A stretch of DNA of 64,000 nt, taken from NCBI GenBank assembly GCA_964534325.1, contig CAZHOR010000002.1, positions 62,001-126,000 on the forward strand, written 5' to 3'. Position numbers and translations under genes: made by a program. Under the pieces are notes generated by a model that saw only the letters and a program-made list of their open reading frames with translations, did no database searches and was not told the origin of the DNA. The DNA is from JdFR-22 sp964534325. GTDB taxonomy: Archaea; Halobacteriota; Archaeoglobi; Archaeoglobales; Archaeoglobaceae. Below, one piece after another: positions 42,583-50,827 of this stretch; position 1 is the first letter of the stretch; each line of letters starts with the position of its first letter.

Positions 42583-42962
42583 AACTATTACCTCCTATTG
42601 GTATTCCTTTAAATGCTTCTCTGTTATCTATTTAAACTTTTTGAGAAGGCATGCACGCAATTATTATTAATCTCGTTTATCAAACAAAATTTATAGTAGC
42701 TATTTGGGCCAGATGTCAACCATACAAGCCGTAAACACCTTATTCATCAACAGGAAGGTGGTTATGGTGCGCATGCCTATAGCATGCCAGTGCCAAACCC
42801 TTTTATAACTATTTTTGAGGTTGCTAACTGGTTATTGGTTATCGTTTACTGGTTAGTCTCAACCCTTTTTAAAGTCCGCTCATAGCAACAGAATAGACAC
42901 TAATAGATAGAGAAAGAAGGATTAGAGAAAGATTTATTACTTGTTCTTAAAATAATAATTTG

Positions 42963-43042
42963 GGTTGGAGAGGTAATTAGAACAGAGGTAGGCTACGGGA
43001 ATGGGGGAAGTTATAACCGCCTCTGGGGACACCTCTCCAACC
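42963..43042. ncRNA. Candidate structured RNA or mobile inverted-repeat element
   Basis: GGTTGGAGAGGT (42963-42974) is perfectly complementary to ACCTCTCCAACC (43031-43042), giving a 12-bp stem. Inside, CAGAGG (42983-42988) pairs with CCTCTG (43020-43025). The loop is G-rich (GGGAATGGGGGAAG). A TATA-like TTTATTA about 30 nt upstream could start a transcript near 42960. It could be a small RNA, a 5'-UTR element of a divergent gene, or a tiny mobile element; there is no direct proof of transcription. Confidence 0.4.
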
Positions 43043-43308
43043 ATTAGTACAGTATCTTAAGTAATATAAAATGGTTACTAATTAACAGATGATGCTTGTC
43101 ATAATCGGAGTAAAATAATTTCTTCTGCTAAAACATGTAGAGTTTTTTATGTGTTCTTTACCTGCTGGGCAGATCAACCGGTTTTTATTTGTTAACTGAT
43201 GCTTTAGTTATCCTAGACAGTTTTTTTGGTAGTTTTGGAGAGATATAAAAATTATTCTGGTTTTTTATGTTGATTTAATATTGGGAATAACAGTAACGGT
43301 CTAAAGTT

Positions 43309-43316
43309 TTTTATAT
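43309..43316 (+). promoter_or_regulatory. TATA box for the small ORF and cytochrome at 43339
   Basis: TTTTATAT is centred about 27 nt before the ATG at 43339, again suggesting a leaderless start. The tetraheme gene at 43473 would be on the same transcript. Confidence 0.5.
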
Positions 43317-43338
43317 TATGGTAATTACAATTATAATC

Positions 43339-43470
43339 ATGAGTTTTGAGGATGGGTCGAACTCACGGAAAAAGCAGAGAGCTATACACGATCTCAAAGA
43401 GGCTTTAATAATTACTGAAATCCAGGTCAATATATTCTCAACGGGTTTTCTTAAAAACAATTGCTCCTAA
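43339..43470 (+). CDS. Small ORF leading a cytochrome operon
   Basis: 43 residues (MSFEDGSNSRKKQRAIHDL...KNNCS) between a well-placed TATA box and a cytochrome gene that starts 2 nt after its stop. The sequence is polar and basic at the start with a short hydrophobic middle (LIITEIQVNIFS). No family recognised. It may be a leader peptide or a genuine small protein; codon content alone cannot decide. Confidence 0.45.
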   Translation: MSFEDGSNSRKKQRAIHDLKEALIITEIQVNIFSTGFLKNNCS

Positions 43471-43472
43471 CT

Positions 43473-44111
43473 ATGCCTACTGACATTTTAGCTTTATTGA
43501 GCGGTTCAAATTCTCGTTTATTGTTTCTGGTCTTCATGCCGGCTACTATAACCGGAATGTTCCTTTTGCCCAATGCATCACTTCTCCTGATGGATGATAC
43601 CTCCACATTGAACGAGACCAGCACGTCAGAAGAAGAATTAAGTCTGAGCAGTACAGAATCAGATTCTGATTGCTCACAGTGCCACGAAAATTATCACGAT
43701 ATCGCTGCAGAGATTGAAAGTAGCCCCATTCACACCGGTTACGACTGTACAGTCTGCCATAAACAAGGGAGTGATACGGAGTGTAAAGATAACAGAATAC
43801 CCATCAAGTGTTCCGAATGCCATAATGTCAACCCCAACAATTTTTCAGCGCACAGGGGGTTTATGGATGATGCAGAGAAGGACCTTACAATGAACTCCAC
43901 CAATGAAGCATGCATCGGCTGCCACACCCATGCTTCAGTCAGAATCAACTGGACCCACAGGGCAGCTGTTGAGTTCGATGTGGTCCTGTTCAGAGAAACC
44001 ACAAGGAATTTCGATGTAGAGAACTGGAACCAGAGCGGTAGTGTCAATTACACCGTATGGGAGGACAGGAACAACAAGAGCCTCAATTTCACCGTTAACC
44101 TTGCCACCTGA
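43473..44111 (+). CDS. Tetraheme cytochrome c, divergent copy
   Basis: 212 residues from the ATG at 43473. A hydrophobic N-terminus (LLFLVFMPATITGMFLLPNASLLLM) is followed by an acidic Ser/Thr-rich stretch, then CSQCH, CTVCH, CSECH and CIGCH. After the last heme, ASVRINWTHRAAVEFDVVLFRE is the start of the shared C-terminal module seen in the operon on the other strand. It lacks the LFAGQH segment of those proteins. Confidence 0.85.
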   Translation: MPTDILALLSGSNSRLLFLVFMPATITGMFLLPNASLLLMDDTSTLNETSTSEEELSLSSTESDSDCSQCHENYHDIAAEIESSPIHTGYDCTVCHKQGSDTECKDNRIPIKCSECHNVNPNNFSAHRGFMDDAEKDLTMNSTNEACIGCHTHASVRINWTHRAAVEFDVVLFRETTRNFDVENWNQSGSVNYTVWEDRNNKSLNFTVNLAT

Positions 44112-44137
44112 ACTGAAGATCATTAAGGCAGTAAGAG

Positions 44138-44380
44138 CTACCCGCCGGATATCACTCTAATAATTTTGACCGTCCCCTCTTCAACAGTTTCATCAGAGGG
44201 TGTGGGCATGCCATCCTTAAGAATTACAGCGGTCTCAGGGTTTATGCCCATATCGTTTAGCATTTGAGAATAGGTTTTAGTTGGGCATACCTCTACTTCT
44301 TTTTTAGGGGGTTCAAAACCACTGAATTCAATATTTATCTTCACCTTTTGCTCTGAATTCTCCAGTCCTTTCAAAGTCAA
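44138..44380 (-). CDS. Ubiquitin-like MoaD/ThiS/SAMP-type protein
   Basis: 80 residues from a TTG; a second TTG at 44374 has better spacing (9 nt) from GGAGGG. Beta-grasp pattern: VKINIEFSGF, KKEVEVCPTKTYSQMLNDMGINPETAVILKDGMPTPSDETVEEGTVKIIRVISGG. The C-terminal GG is the requirement for adenylation and thiocarboxylate or isopeptide use. It may act in sulfur transfer (molybdopterin, tRNA thiolation) or as a small archaeal modifier. It lies 57 bp after engB on the same strand. Confidence 0.85.
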   Translation of the reverse strand: MTLKGLENSEQKVKINIEFSGFEPPKKEVEVCPTKTYSQMLNDMGINPETAVILKDGMPTPSDETVEEGTVKIIRVISGG

Positions 44381-44436
44381 TTACCCTCCTTTATCATTTT
44401 ATCATTTATTCCATTGGGATCAAAACTAAATTGAGT

Positions 44437-45048
44437 TCATTTTAAAATCTTAACTTTATCGTGCCTCTTGTTCTCAATGAGAACTTCCTTGATCCTGTTC
44501 TTTAGACCTCCAAAATCATTCTTCTTGGCACTGATAGGGAAGATAGTGTCGCTCCAGTTGCTCCACGGCGGCTCCATTTCCAGCCATTGAGCGATCTCAT
44601 CGAGTTTCTTGTCTTTGTCCTTCTCTTTTACCGCATCCATCTTATTGACCGCCAGTAGAACGGGAGAGAATTCTTTTAGAAAAGCGAACATCTCTACATC
44701 TACTGGGATCTCTCCCCTGCTATCCCACTTCTCCGCTATCTCTCCAAATGATTTACCGTCCACCACATGAACAGCAAGAATAATCCTGTCCCCATTCTCC
44801 TCGATATACTGGACAATAAAGTCCTTGACCCTTTCATTCAAATCCCGGTCCATCCCTCGAATGAGACCGAATCCGGGCATGTCGGTTAATAGAAAATCCC
44901 CGAACTGGAAAAAATTGGGTTTAATGGTTGTACCTGGCTTCTTGCCCTTCCTCACATTTAGTCCGAAAAGGTTGGAGAACAGAGTTGATTTTCCAACATT
45001 GGAACGGCCTACAAATACTATTTCGGATTTAATTTGGCCAGAGACCAT
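44437..45048 (-). CDS. engB: GTP-binding protein EngB
   Basis: 203 residues. G1 is VGRSNVGKSTLFSNL, the switch region KKPGTTIKPNFF, G3 TDMPGFGL, and G4 VNKMDAVKE. This is the EngB/YihA TRAFAC GTPase family, linked to large-subunit assembly in bacteria and present in many archaea. It overlaps sec61beta by 20 nt. Confidence 0.92.
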   Translation of the reverse strand: MVSGQIKSEIVFVGRSNVGKSTLFSNLFGLNVRKGKKPGTTIKPNFFQFGDFLLTDMPGFGLIRGMDRDLNERVKDFIVQYIEENGDRIILAVHVVDGKSFGEIAEKWDSRGEIPVDVEMFAFLKEFSPVLLAVNKMDAVKEKDKDKKLDEIAQWLEMEPPWSNWSDTIFPISAKKNDFGGLKNRIKEVLIENKRHDKVKILK

Positions 45049-45220
45049 AATAAGCGTTCAAAGCTATGACAAGAACCCCGATAACAAGACCGAACAAAAG
45101 TATGCTTTTAGGAGGCACCTTGACATGCGATCTCTCCTCCTCAAAATACCTCATTATACCTGCAGAGGACTGCAGAGGTGCGCTGTCAGACTTCTTTGAC
45201 CTGGATTTCCCTTTTGCCAT
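45029..45220 (-). CDS. secG: Preprotein translocase subunit Sec61 beta (SecG)
   Basis: 63 residues. The basic, polar N-terminus (MAKGKSRSKKSDSAPLQSSAGIMRYFEEER) and single C-terminal helix (PPKSILLFGLVIGVLVIALNAYYGL) are typical of archaeal Sec61 beta, the nonessential third subunit of the SecYE channel. Its last 20 nt overlap engB. Confidence 0.9.
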   Translation of the reverse strand: MAKGKSRSKKSDSAPLQSSAGIMRYFEEERSHVKVPPKSILLFGLVIGVLVIALNAYYGLWPN

Positions 45221-45369
45221 GTTCTATAATTCCGGTAAAACTGTATTTAATATTAACTGATTCGTGTGGTTGTGGTTGAAAATATTTATAATAGATAATG
45301 ACAAATAGAGACAAGAGTCAACATGTTTTTGAGGTATCCGGTTGGGTATAAAACTTAGGATGGGGTTTT

Positions 45370-47268
45370 ATGGAAGGAAAAAAATTCTACCCGGTTAAAC
45401 GGTATATAGAGATCCAAAGAAGTGCATTTTCTGACCCTGAGGGTTTTTGGGCGAAAGAGGCAGAGAATTTGCCCTGGTTTGAGCGCTGGAATAAAGTCCT
45501 TGAATGGGATCCCCCTTTTGCCAAATGGTTCACTGGAGGCAGATTGAACGCCTGTTATGCTTGTGTTGACACGCACATGCGCACGTGGCGTAAAAATAAG
45601 GTAGCCCTATATTGGGAGAGTGAAGATGGTAGTACAAAATCTTTCAGCTATGCTCAACTGTATAGAGAAGTCAATAGATTGGCATCAGTTTTACAGAACC
45701 TGGGTGTGGAGCAAGGAGATATCGTAGTTCTTTATCTTCCCATGATCCCCGAACTCCCGTTCTCCATGCTGGCTACGGCAAGAATAGGTGCTACTCATAC
45801 AGTAGTGTTTTCGGGCTTCAGCAGTCAAGCACTTGCTGACAGAATCAACGATACGGAAGCCAAGTATCTCATAACTGCCGATTTTGGGGTCAGGAGAGGT
45901 AAGCTGGTGCCACTCAAAGAAATAGTTGATGAGGGTCTGAAATCCGCTCCAACCGTGGAAAAAGTGGTAGTGGTTAAAAGAACGGATGAGGAAGTCAACA
46001 TGGAAGAGGGCAGAGACTATTACTACCACGAGCTGCTGGAAAATGCCCGAAGACACGTGGAGCCGGTTTCTGTGGAGTCCAACCATCCCCTCTACATCCT
46101 ATATACTTCAGGAACGACTGGAAAGCCCAAGGGAGTGGTGCATTCCACCGGAGGTTATCTGGTGTACAACTGTTCTACCTATAAATGGGTGTTCGATATT
46201 TCGGATGAATCAATATACTGGTGCACAGCAGATGTGGGGTGGGTCACGGGCCACTCTTCCATTGTGTATGCTCCTCTACTTCATGGGGCCACCATTCTGG
46301 TTTATGAAGGAGCTCCCGATTACCCCCAGCCCGACAGGTGGTGGGATATTGTGGAGAGATACGGTGTCACCATATTCTACACCTCGCCTACCGCCATCAG
46401 GATGTTCATGAGGTATGGAGAAGACTGGATAAAGAAATACGACCTGAACAGCCTGAAGATACTGGGTAGTGTGGGTGAGCCCATCAATCCTGAGGTATGG
46501 GAGTGGTATTACACCCACATAGGGGGAGAACGTTGCCCCATAGTGGATACCTGGTGGCAGACAGAGACTGGCGGTATTATGATCTCTCCTGCCCCCGGTC
46601 TCGAGCTGGTGCCACTCAAACCCGGCTCGGCAACAATGCCCTTACCCGGAATCGATGCGGAGGTCGTAGGTGAAGGGGGCGAAGTAATCCCTCCTGGTGA
46701 GAAGGGTTATCTGGTTATCAGGAGTCCCTGGCCCAGTATGCTGCTGGGTCTTTACGGTGATCCAGAAAGGTACCGGGAGACTTACTGGTCAAAGATAGAG
46801 GGCGTGTACTTTACAGGAGACTATGCAATTAAAGATGAAGAGGGATATTTCTGGATACTGGGGCGGTCTGATGAGGTGCTTAAAGTAGCCGGTCATAGGA
46901 TGGGGACCTCCGAGATAGAGAGCGTTGTGGTTGAGACTCCTTTTGTTGCCGAGGCTGCGGTGATAGGGGTTCCCGATACGGTTAAAGGTGAGGCCATAGT
47001 GGTCTTTGCTATACTCAAAGAAGGGTACAGTCCAGAGGACGGGCTTAAAGATGAAATAGTGAAAGAGCTTAGAAAGCAGATAGGCCCCATCGCCACACCC
47101 AAGTCCATTTACTTCGTTGACAAGCTTCCCAAGACCAGGTCCGGTAAAATAATGAGAAGAGTTATTAAAGCAATATTCGAGGGTCAAACTGTGGGCGATT
47201 TATCCACTCTGGAGGATAAGACCTCCATAGAGGAGATCCAAGCTGTATCAGAGGGTAAATCCGAGTAA
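45370..47268 (+). CDS. acs: Acetyl-CoA synthetase (AMP-forming), first copy
   Basis: 632 residues. The AMP-binding core YTSGTTGKPKGVVHSTGGYLV, the W-TADVGWVTGHSSIVYAPLL segment, DTWWQTETGGIMISP, GRSDEVLKVAGHRMGTSEIES and the C-terminal acylation loop KTRSGKIMRR are those of Acs. It activates acetate (or another short acyl group) to acyl-CoA via acyl-AMP. It is followed 147 bp later by a second full-length copy, so the two may differ in substrate or expression. Confidence 0.9.
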   Translation: MEGKKFYPVKRYIEIQRSAFSDPEGFWAKEAENLPWFERWNKVLEWDPPFAKWFTGGRLNACYACVDTHMRTWRKNKVALYWESEDGSTKSFSYAQLYREVNRLASVLQNLGVEQGDIVVLYLPMIPELPFSMLATARIGATHTVVFSGFSSQALADRINDTEAKYLITADFGVRRGKLVPLKEIVDEGLKSAPTVEKVVVVKRTDEEVNMEEGRDYYYHELLENARRHVEPVSVESNHPLYILYTSGTTGKPKGVVHSTGGYLVYNCSTYKWVFDISDESIYWCTADVGWVTGHSSIVYAPLLHGATILVYEGAPDYPQPDRWWDIVERYGVTIFYTSPTAIRMFMRYGEDWIKKYDLNSLKILGSVGEPINPEVWEWYYTHIGGERCPIVDTWWQTETGGIMISPAPGLELVPLKPGSATMPLPGIDAEVVGEGGEVIPPGEKGYLVIRSPWPSMLLGLYGDPERYRETYWSKIEGVYFTGDYAIKDEEGYFWILGRSDEVLKVAGHRMGTSEIESVVVETPFVAEAAVIGVPDTVKGEAIVVFAILKEGYSPEDGLKDEIVKELRKQIGPIATPKSIYFVDKLPKTRSGKIMRRVIKAIFEGQTVGDLSTLEDKTSIEEIQAVSEGKSE

Positions 47269-47414
47269 TTAACCAACTATTCTCTTATTTATTTATATTT
47301 ACAGAGAGCAGGTTGAAAAATTTTCAGTGTGTTTTGAATAACGTTCAGATTAAAACCATTAATTATATATAATCATTAACAATTCCAGTTTCCCAATTGT
47401 ACAGGGGGTAAAAA

Positions 47415-49358
47415 ATGACAGAATTATTTGAACCCGGTTCAGAATACAAACAGAATGCATGGATCACTGACGACAGCGTTTTCAAGAAAGCAGAAGAGGA
47501 TTACCTGGCTTTTTGGGATGAGATCGCCAGATCAGAAGTGGATTGGCTTGAACCTTATAATGAAGTCCTAGATGACAGTGAGGCTCCTTTTTACAAGTGG
47601 TTCACCAACGGAAAAACGAACATAGCCTACAACTGCCTCGATAGACACGTAAATAGCTGGAGAAAGAATAAAGCAGCAATAATCTGGCAGGGAGAGCCCG
47701 AAAAGGATAGAAGGATAATCACTTACTACGAACTTTACCGCAGAGTGACCAGATTCGCCAACGCTCTCAAGAAGCTGGGAGTAAAGAAAGGTGATAGAGT
47801 TACCATATACATGGGTATGGTTCCAGAGCTTCCGGTGGCAATGCTTGCCTGCGCCCGCATCGGAGCCATTCACAGCGTGGTCTTTGGAGGTTTCTCTTCC
47901 ACATCACTTAGAGAAAGGATCAATGACGCGAAATCCAAAGTCCTGATTACCATGGACGGATTCTATCGAAGAGGAAAAGTGATCAACACCAAGGGAATAG
48001 TTGATGAAGCTCTTGAGCTCACTCCTACTATCCAGAACGTTATTGTGCTCAAGAGGGTCGGTAATGAAGTCAACATGCTGGAAGAACGGGACATCTGGTG
48101 GCACGACTTCCAGTACGGAGTCCGACCGGAATGCGAGGTAAAGCCTCTGGATAGTGAAGACCCTTTATTCATATTGTACACTTCCGGCACTACCGGTAAG
48201 CCAAAGGGTGTAACACACGTTCACGGAGGTTATAATGTAGGGACGCATATCACCGCCAAGTGGGTGATGGACATCAAGGATGAAGATATATTCTGGTGTA
48301 CTGCAGATATTGGCTGGATTACCGGTCACAGCTACATCGTTTACGGTCCTTTGTCCAATGGGGCCACAGTGATGATGTATGAAGGAGCGCCAGACTACCC
48401 TCACCCCGACAGATGGTGGGATATTATAGAAAGATACGGTGTGACCATATTCTATACAGCTCCTACAGCGATCCGGTTCTTCATGCGATTGGGTGAAGAA
48501 TGGATTTACAGGCATGATCTCAGCTCCCTCAGGCTACTGGGGTCAGTGGGAGAGCCCATCAATCCAGAGGTATGGAGATGGTACTACAAGCACATAGGAA
48601 AAGAGAAGTGCCCCATTATGGACACTTGGTGGCAGACAGAAACAGGAATGTTCATGATAACTCCCCTCCCAGGCGTAACCTCCCTCAAACCAGGTTCTGT
48701 AACGCAGCCATTCCCCGGAGTGGATGCAGATGTTTACACCAATGGCGAGCCCGCAGAACCAAATGAGCGGGGGAAGCTGATAATAACCAAACCATGGCCA
48801 TCCATGCTCAGAACACTATTTGGTGACCCCGACAGGTACGTGAACCAGTACTGGAGAAAGATGAACGGGAAATATGTCTACGTATCTGGTGACGGAGCCA
48901 AGAAGGATGAAGACGGATACATCTGGATGCTGGGAAGAATAGATGAGGTGCTGAATATCAGCGGACACCGCTTGGGTACTGCCGAGCTGGAAAGCGTATT
49001 GGTGGAGCATCTTGCCGTCAGTGAGGCAGCAGTGACAGGAAAATACCACGAGATCAAGGGAGAAGTTCCAGTGTGTTTCGTCATACTCAAGAGCGGTTAT
49101 GAAGATACTAGCGAGCTGAAATCAGAGCTCAAAAAATTCATAAGAGACGAGATAGGAGCTTTGGCCGTACCTGACGAGATACACTTTGTCTCCAAGCTCC
49201 CCAAGACCAGATCAGGCAAAATAATGAGAAGAGTTCTGAAAGCGATCATCAAAGGAGAGTCAGTAGGAGATGTCACCACTCTGGAGGACGAAGGCTCTGT
49301 CAAGGAAATCGAAGCCGCTTACAATGAGTTCAAGGACGTACTGAGTCAAGAACAATAA
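47415..49358 (+). CDS. acs: Acetyl-CoA synthetase (AMP-forming), second copy
   Basis: 647 residues with the same motifs: YTSGTTGKPKGVTHVHGGYNVG, CTADIGWITGHSYIVYGPL, DTWWQTETGMFMITP, GRIDEVLNISGHRLGTAELES and KTRSGKIMRR. It shares the domain order of the first copy but is clearly diverged, so the duplication is old. The acetyl-binding Trp region (DTWWQTE) is retained, so acetate is a likely substrate for both. An ATG at 47415 follows GGGGGTAAAAA. Confidence 0.9.
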   Translation: MTELFEPGSEYKQNAWITDDSVFKKAEEDYLAFWDEIARSEVDWLEPYNEVLDDSEAPFYKWFTNGKTNIAYNCLDRHVNSWRKNKAAIIWQGEPEKDRRIITYYELYRRVTRFANALKKLGVKKGDRVTIYMGMVPELPVAMLACARIGAIHSVVFGGFSSTSLRERINDAKSKVLITMDGFYRRGKVINTKGIVDEALELTPTIQNVIVLKRVGNEVNMLEERDIWWHDFQYGVRPECEVKPLDSEDPLFILYTSGTTGKPKGVTHVHGGYNVGTHITAKWVMDIKDEDIFWCTADIGWITGHSYIVYGPLSNGATVMMYEGAPDYPHPDRWWDIIERYGVTIFYTAPTAIRFFMRLGEEWIYRHDLSSLRLLGSVGEPINPEVWRWYYKHIGKEKCPIMDTWWQTETGMFMITPLPGVTSLKPGSVTQPFPGVDADVYTNGEPAEPNERGKLIITKPWPSMLRTLFGDPDRYVNQYWRKMNGKYVYVSGDGAKKDEDGYIWMLGRIDEVLNISGHRLGTAELESVLVEHLAVSEAAVTGKYHEIKGEVPVCFVILKSGYEDTSELKSELKKFIRDEIGALAVPDEIHFVSKLPKTRSGKIMRRVLKAIIKGESVGDVTTLEDEGSVKEIEAAYNEFKDVLSQEQ

Positions 49359-49434
49359 AGTAGATTAAAGAAAACTGTTAAACTGGTTTTCCGCAATAAA
49401 AAAACATAATAACATAACTATTTTTTACTTTTTA

Positions 49435-50469
49435 ATGGAATATAGTTGTGACCTGATACTTGCTGATGGGAACTTAAAGAAGGGCGTTTTAATTGTCGAT
49501 CAGGAAAACCAAAAAGCCGATTTTGAGGAAAAGGAGGTTCACAGCGAATACATTGCCTGTCCTTCGTTCTTCAACTCCCACATACACCTGGGAGACTCCC
49601 ACATTAAGGAGCCTCCTCCCATGAGCCTGGAGGAGCTTGTGGGCCCCGGAGGATACAAATACCAGCATTTGACCTCGGATAGGGCTCAACAGGCAATAAT
49701 GTCCTCCATAGAAGTTGCCAGGTCGTCAGGCACTTCCGCATTAGCTGACTTTAGAGAAGGAGGAGTTGAAGGACTTGAAATATTAAAGAGGGCAGATGAG
49801 GATCGAATATGTTATCCTCTGGCCAGACCGTCTACCCCGGAAGAGGGAAAGAGATTGCTTGCTGACGACTACACAGCAGGATTCAGTTTAAGCAGCGTAA
49901 GGGATCATGAAGAGGATTTGGTAGATCAAATAAGGAGGCTTGCCAAAGCCAGTAATAAGATGTTCGCCATCCACGCAGGAGAACGAGACCCTCAGGATGT
50001 TGAAAGGGCGATAGGACTGGGACCGGACTTGCTGATCCACATGAACAAAGCTACCAAATCTCAATTGAAACAAGCTATGGATGAGAATATCCCCATAGTC
50101 TCATGTCTCCGCTCCAATGCCTTCTTCGGCCTCCTCGACCTGGAGAATTACAGGATGTTATTGGATTACCACAACTGGCTTATAGGAACGGATAACGTGA
50201 TGCTGGCTTCTCCTTCCCTTCTGGATGAAATGGCATTTGCCTCTCACTTGCTGCAAAACGATAAAGAAGTTATAAAAGCTGCCTTCAAAGGCTTTTCCAT
50301 TTTTGGCGGTAAACCCGACCTGGTGGTGTTCAATAAAAAAAAGAACCTGACCTATACCAAGAGAGCTGTTTCCTCAGTGGTGAAGAGAGGTAAACCAGAG
50401 GATATTGATAAGATCTTCCGTGGATACGATTTTAGGGACATGTTCATTAGGGACATGTTCAACGGATGA
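49435..50469 (+). CDS. Amidohydrolase/cytosine deaminase-like protein
   Basis: 344 residues. The metal motif HxH is in ACPSFFNSHIHLGDSHIKE; a later His (FAIHAGERD) and the Asp in LIGTDNVMLASPSLLDE complete the amidohydrolase pattern of the SsnA/MtaD/cytosine deaminase branch. The substrate may be a deaminated purine, pyrimidine or an S-adenosylhomocysteine-type nucleoside; motifs do not settle it. The gene starts directly after an AT-rich tract with no RBS, suggesting a leaderless message. Confidence 0.82.
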   Translation: MEYSCDLILADGNLKKGVLIVDQENQKADFEEKEVHSEYIACPSFFNSHIHLGDSHIKEPPPMSLEELVGPGGYKYQHLTSDRAQQAIMSSIEVARSSGTSALADFREGGVEGLEILKRADEDRICYPLARPSTPEEGKRLLADDYTAGFSLSSVRDHEEDLVDQIRRLAKASNKMFAIHAGERDPQDVERAIGLGPDLLIHMNKATKSQLKQAMDENIPIVSCLRSNAFFGLLDLENYRMLLDYHNWLIGTDNVMLASPSLLDEMAFASHLLQNDKEVIKAAFKGFSIFGGKPDLVVFNKKKNLTYTKRAVSSVVKRGKPEDIDKIFRGYDFRDMFIRDMFNG

Positions 50470-50556
50470 GTTTACTGGGATTATTGGTTGTGGTTTTCCT
50501 GACCTATAACACAATTCAGGTTCTCGAGACGTTTTGCTAACCTCAGTTAGCTGACC

Positions 50557-50718
50557 TTAGCTGACTACTTGTCCGTCCCAGTAGACTGTGCTCTGGAGCC
50601 ATTCGTAATACTGCTTGTAAATCCTTTTGAGGGGGTCAGGTTTATTGGTCATTAATTCATTGAATAACTTATAAAGTTCAAGCAGGTCTTCGCTGGCAAG
50701 ATCATTTATTCCTTCCAT
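50557..50718 (-). CDS. Small hypothetical protein
   Basis: 53 residues: MEGINDLASEDLLELYKLF then PDPLKRIYKQYYEWLQSTVYW. It is mostly helical and acidic/aromatic. No RBS is clear, but TATA-like AATTATAGG lies about 15-25 nt before the ATG, so it may be leaderless. It is below common length cut-offs. No family recognised. Confidence 0.5.
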   Translation of the reverse strand: MEGINDLASEDLLELYKLFNELMTNKPDPLKRIYKQYYEWLQSTVYWDGQVVS

Positions 50719-50827
50719 GGTTTAAACCTATAATTAATAAGTTAAATAACTTTTGTGTCTTGTGATTTCAGATGACAGCATGGAATATATGTGTTGAAGG
50801 AAAAAATATTTATCCATCTGATATTCT

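Larger units (their letters stand above)
42583..43338. other. Non-coding region between divergent cytochrome genes
   Basis: 756 bp with no credible gene. It holds three GCATGC palindromes (42649-42654, 42771-42776, 42782-42787), the long inverted repeat at 42963-43042, a weaker inverted repeat ATTAGTA/TACTAAT at 43043-43082, and TATA-like tracts for both flanking operons. Most is AT-rich, but the inverted repeat is GC-richer. Confidence 0.55.
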
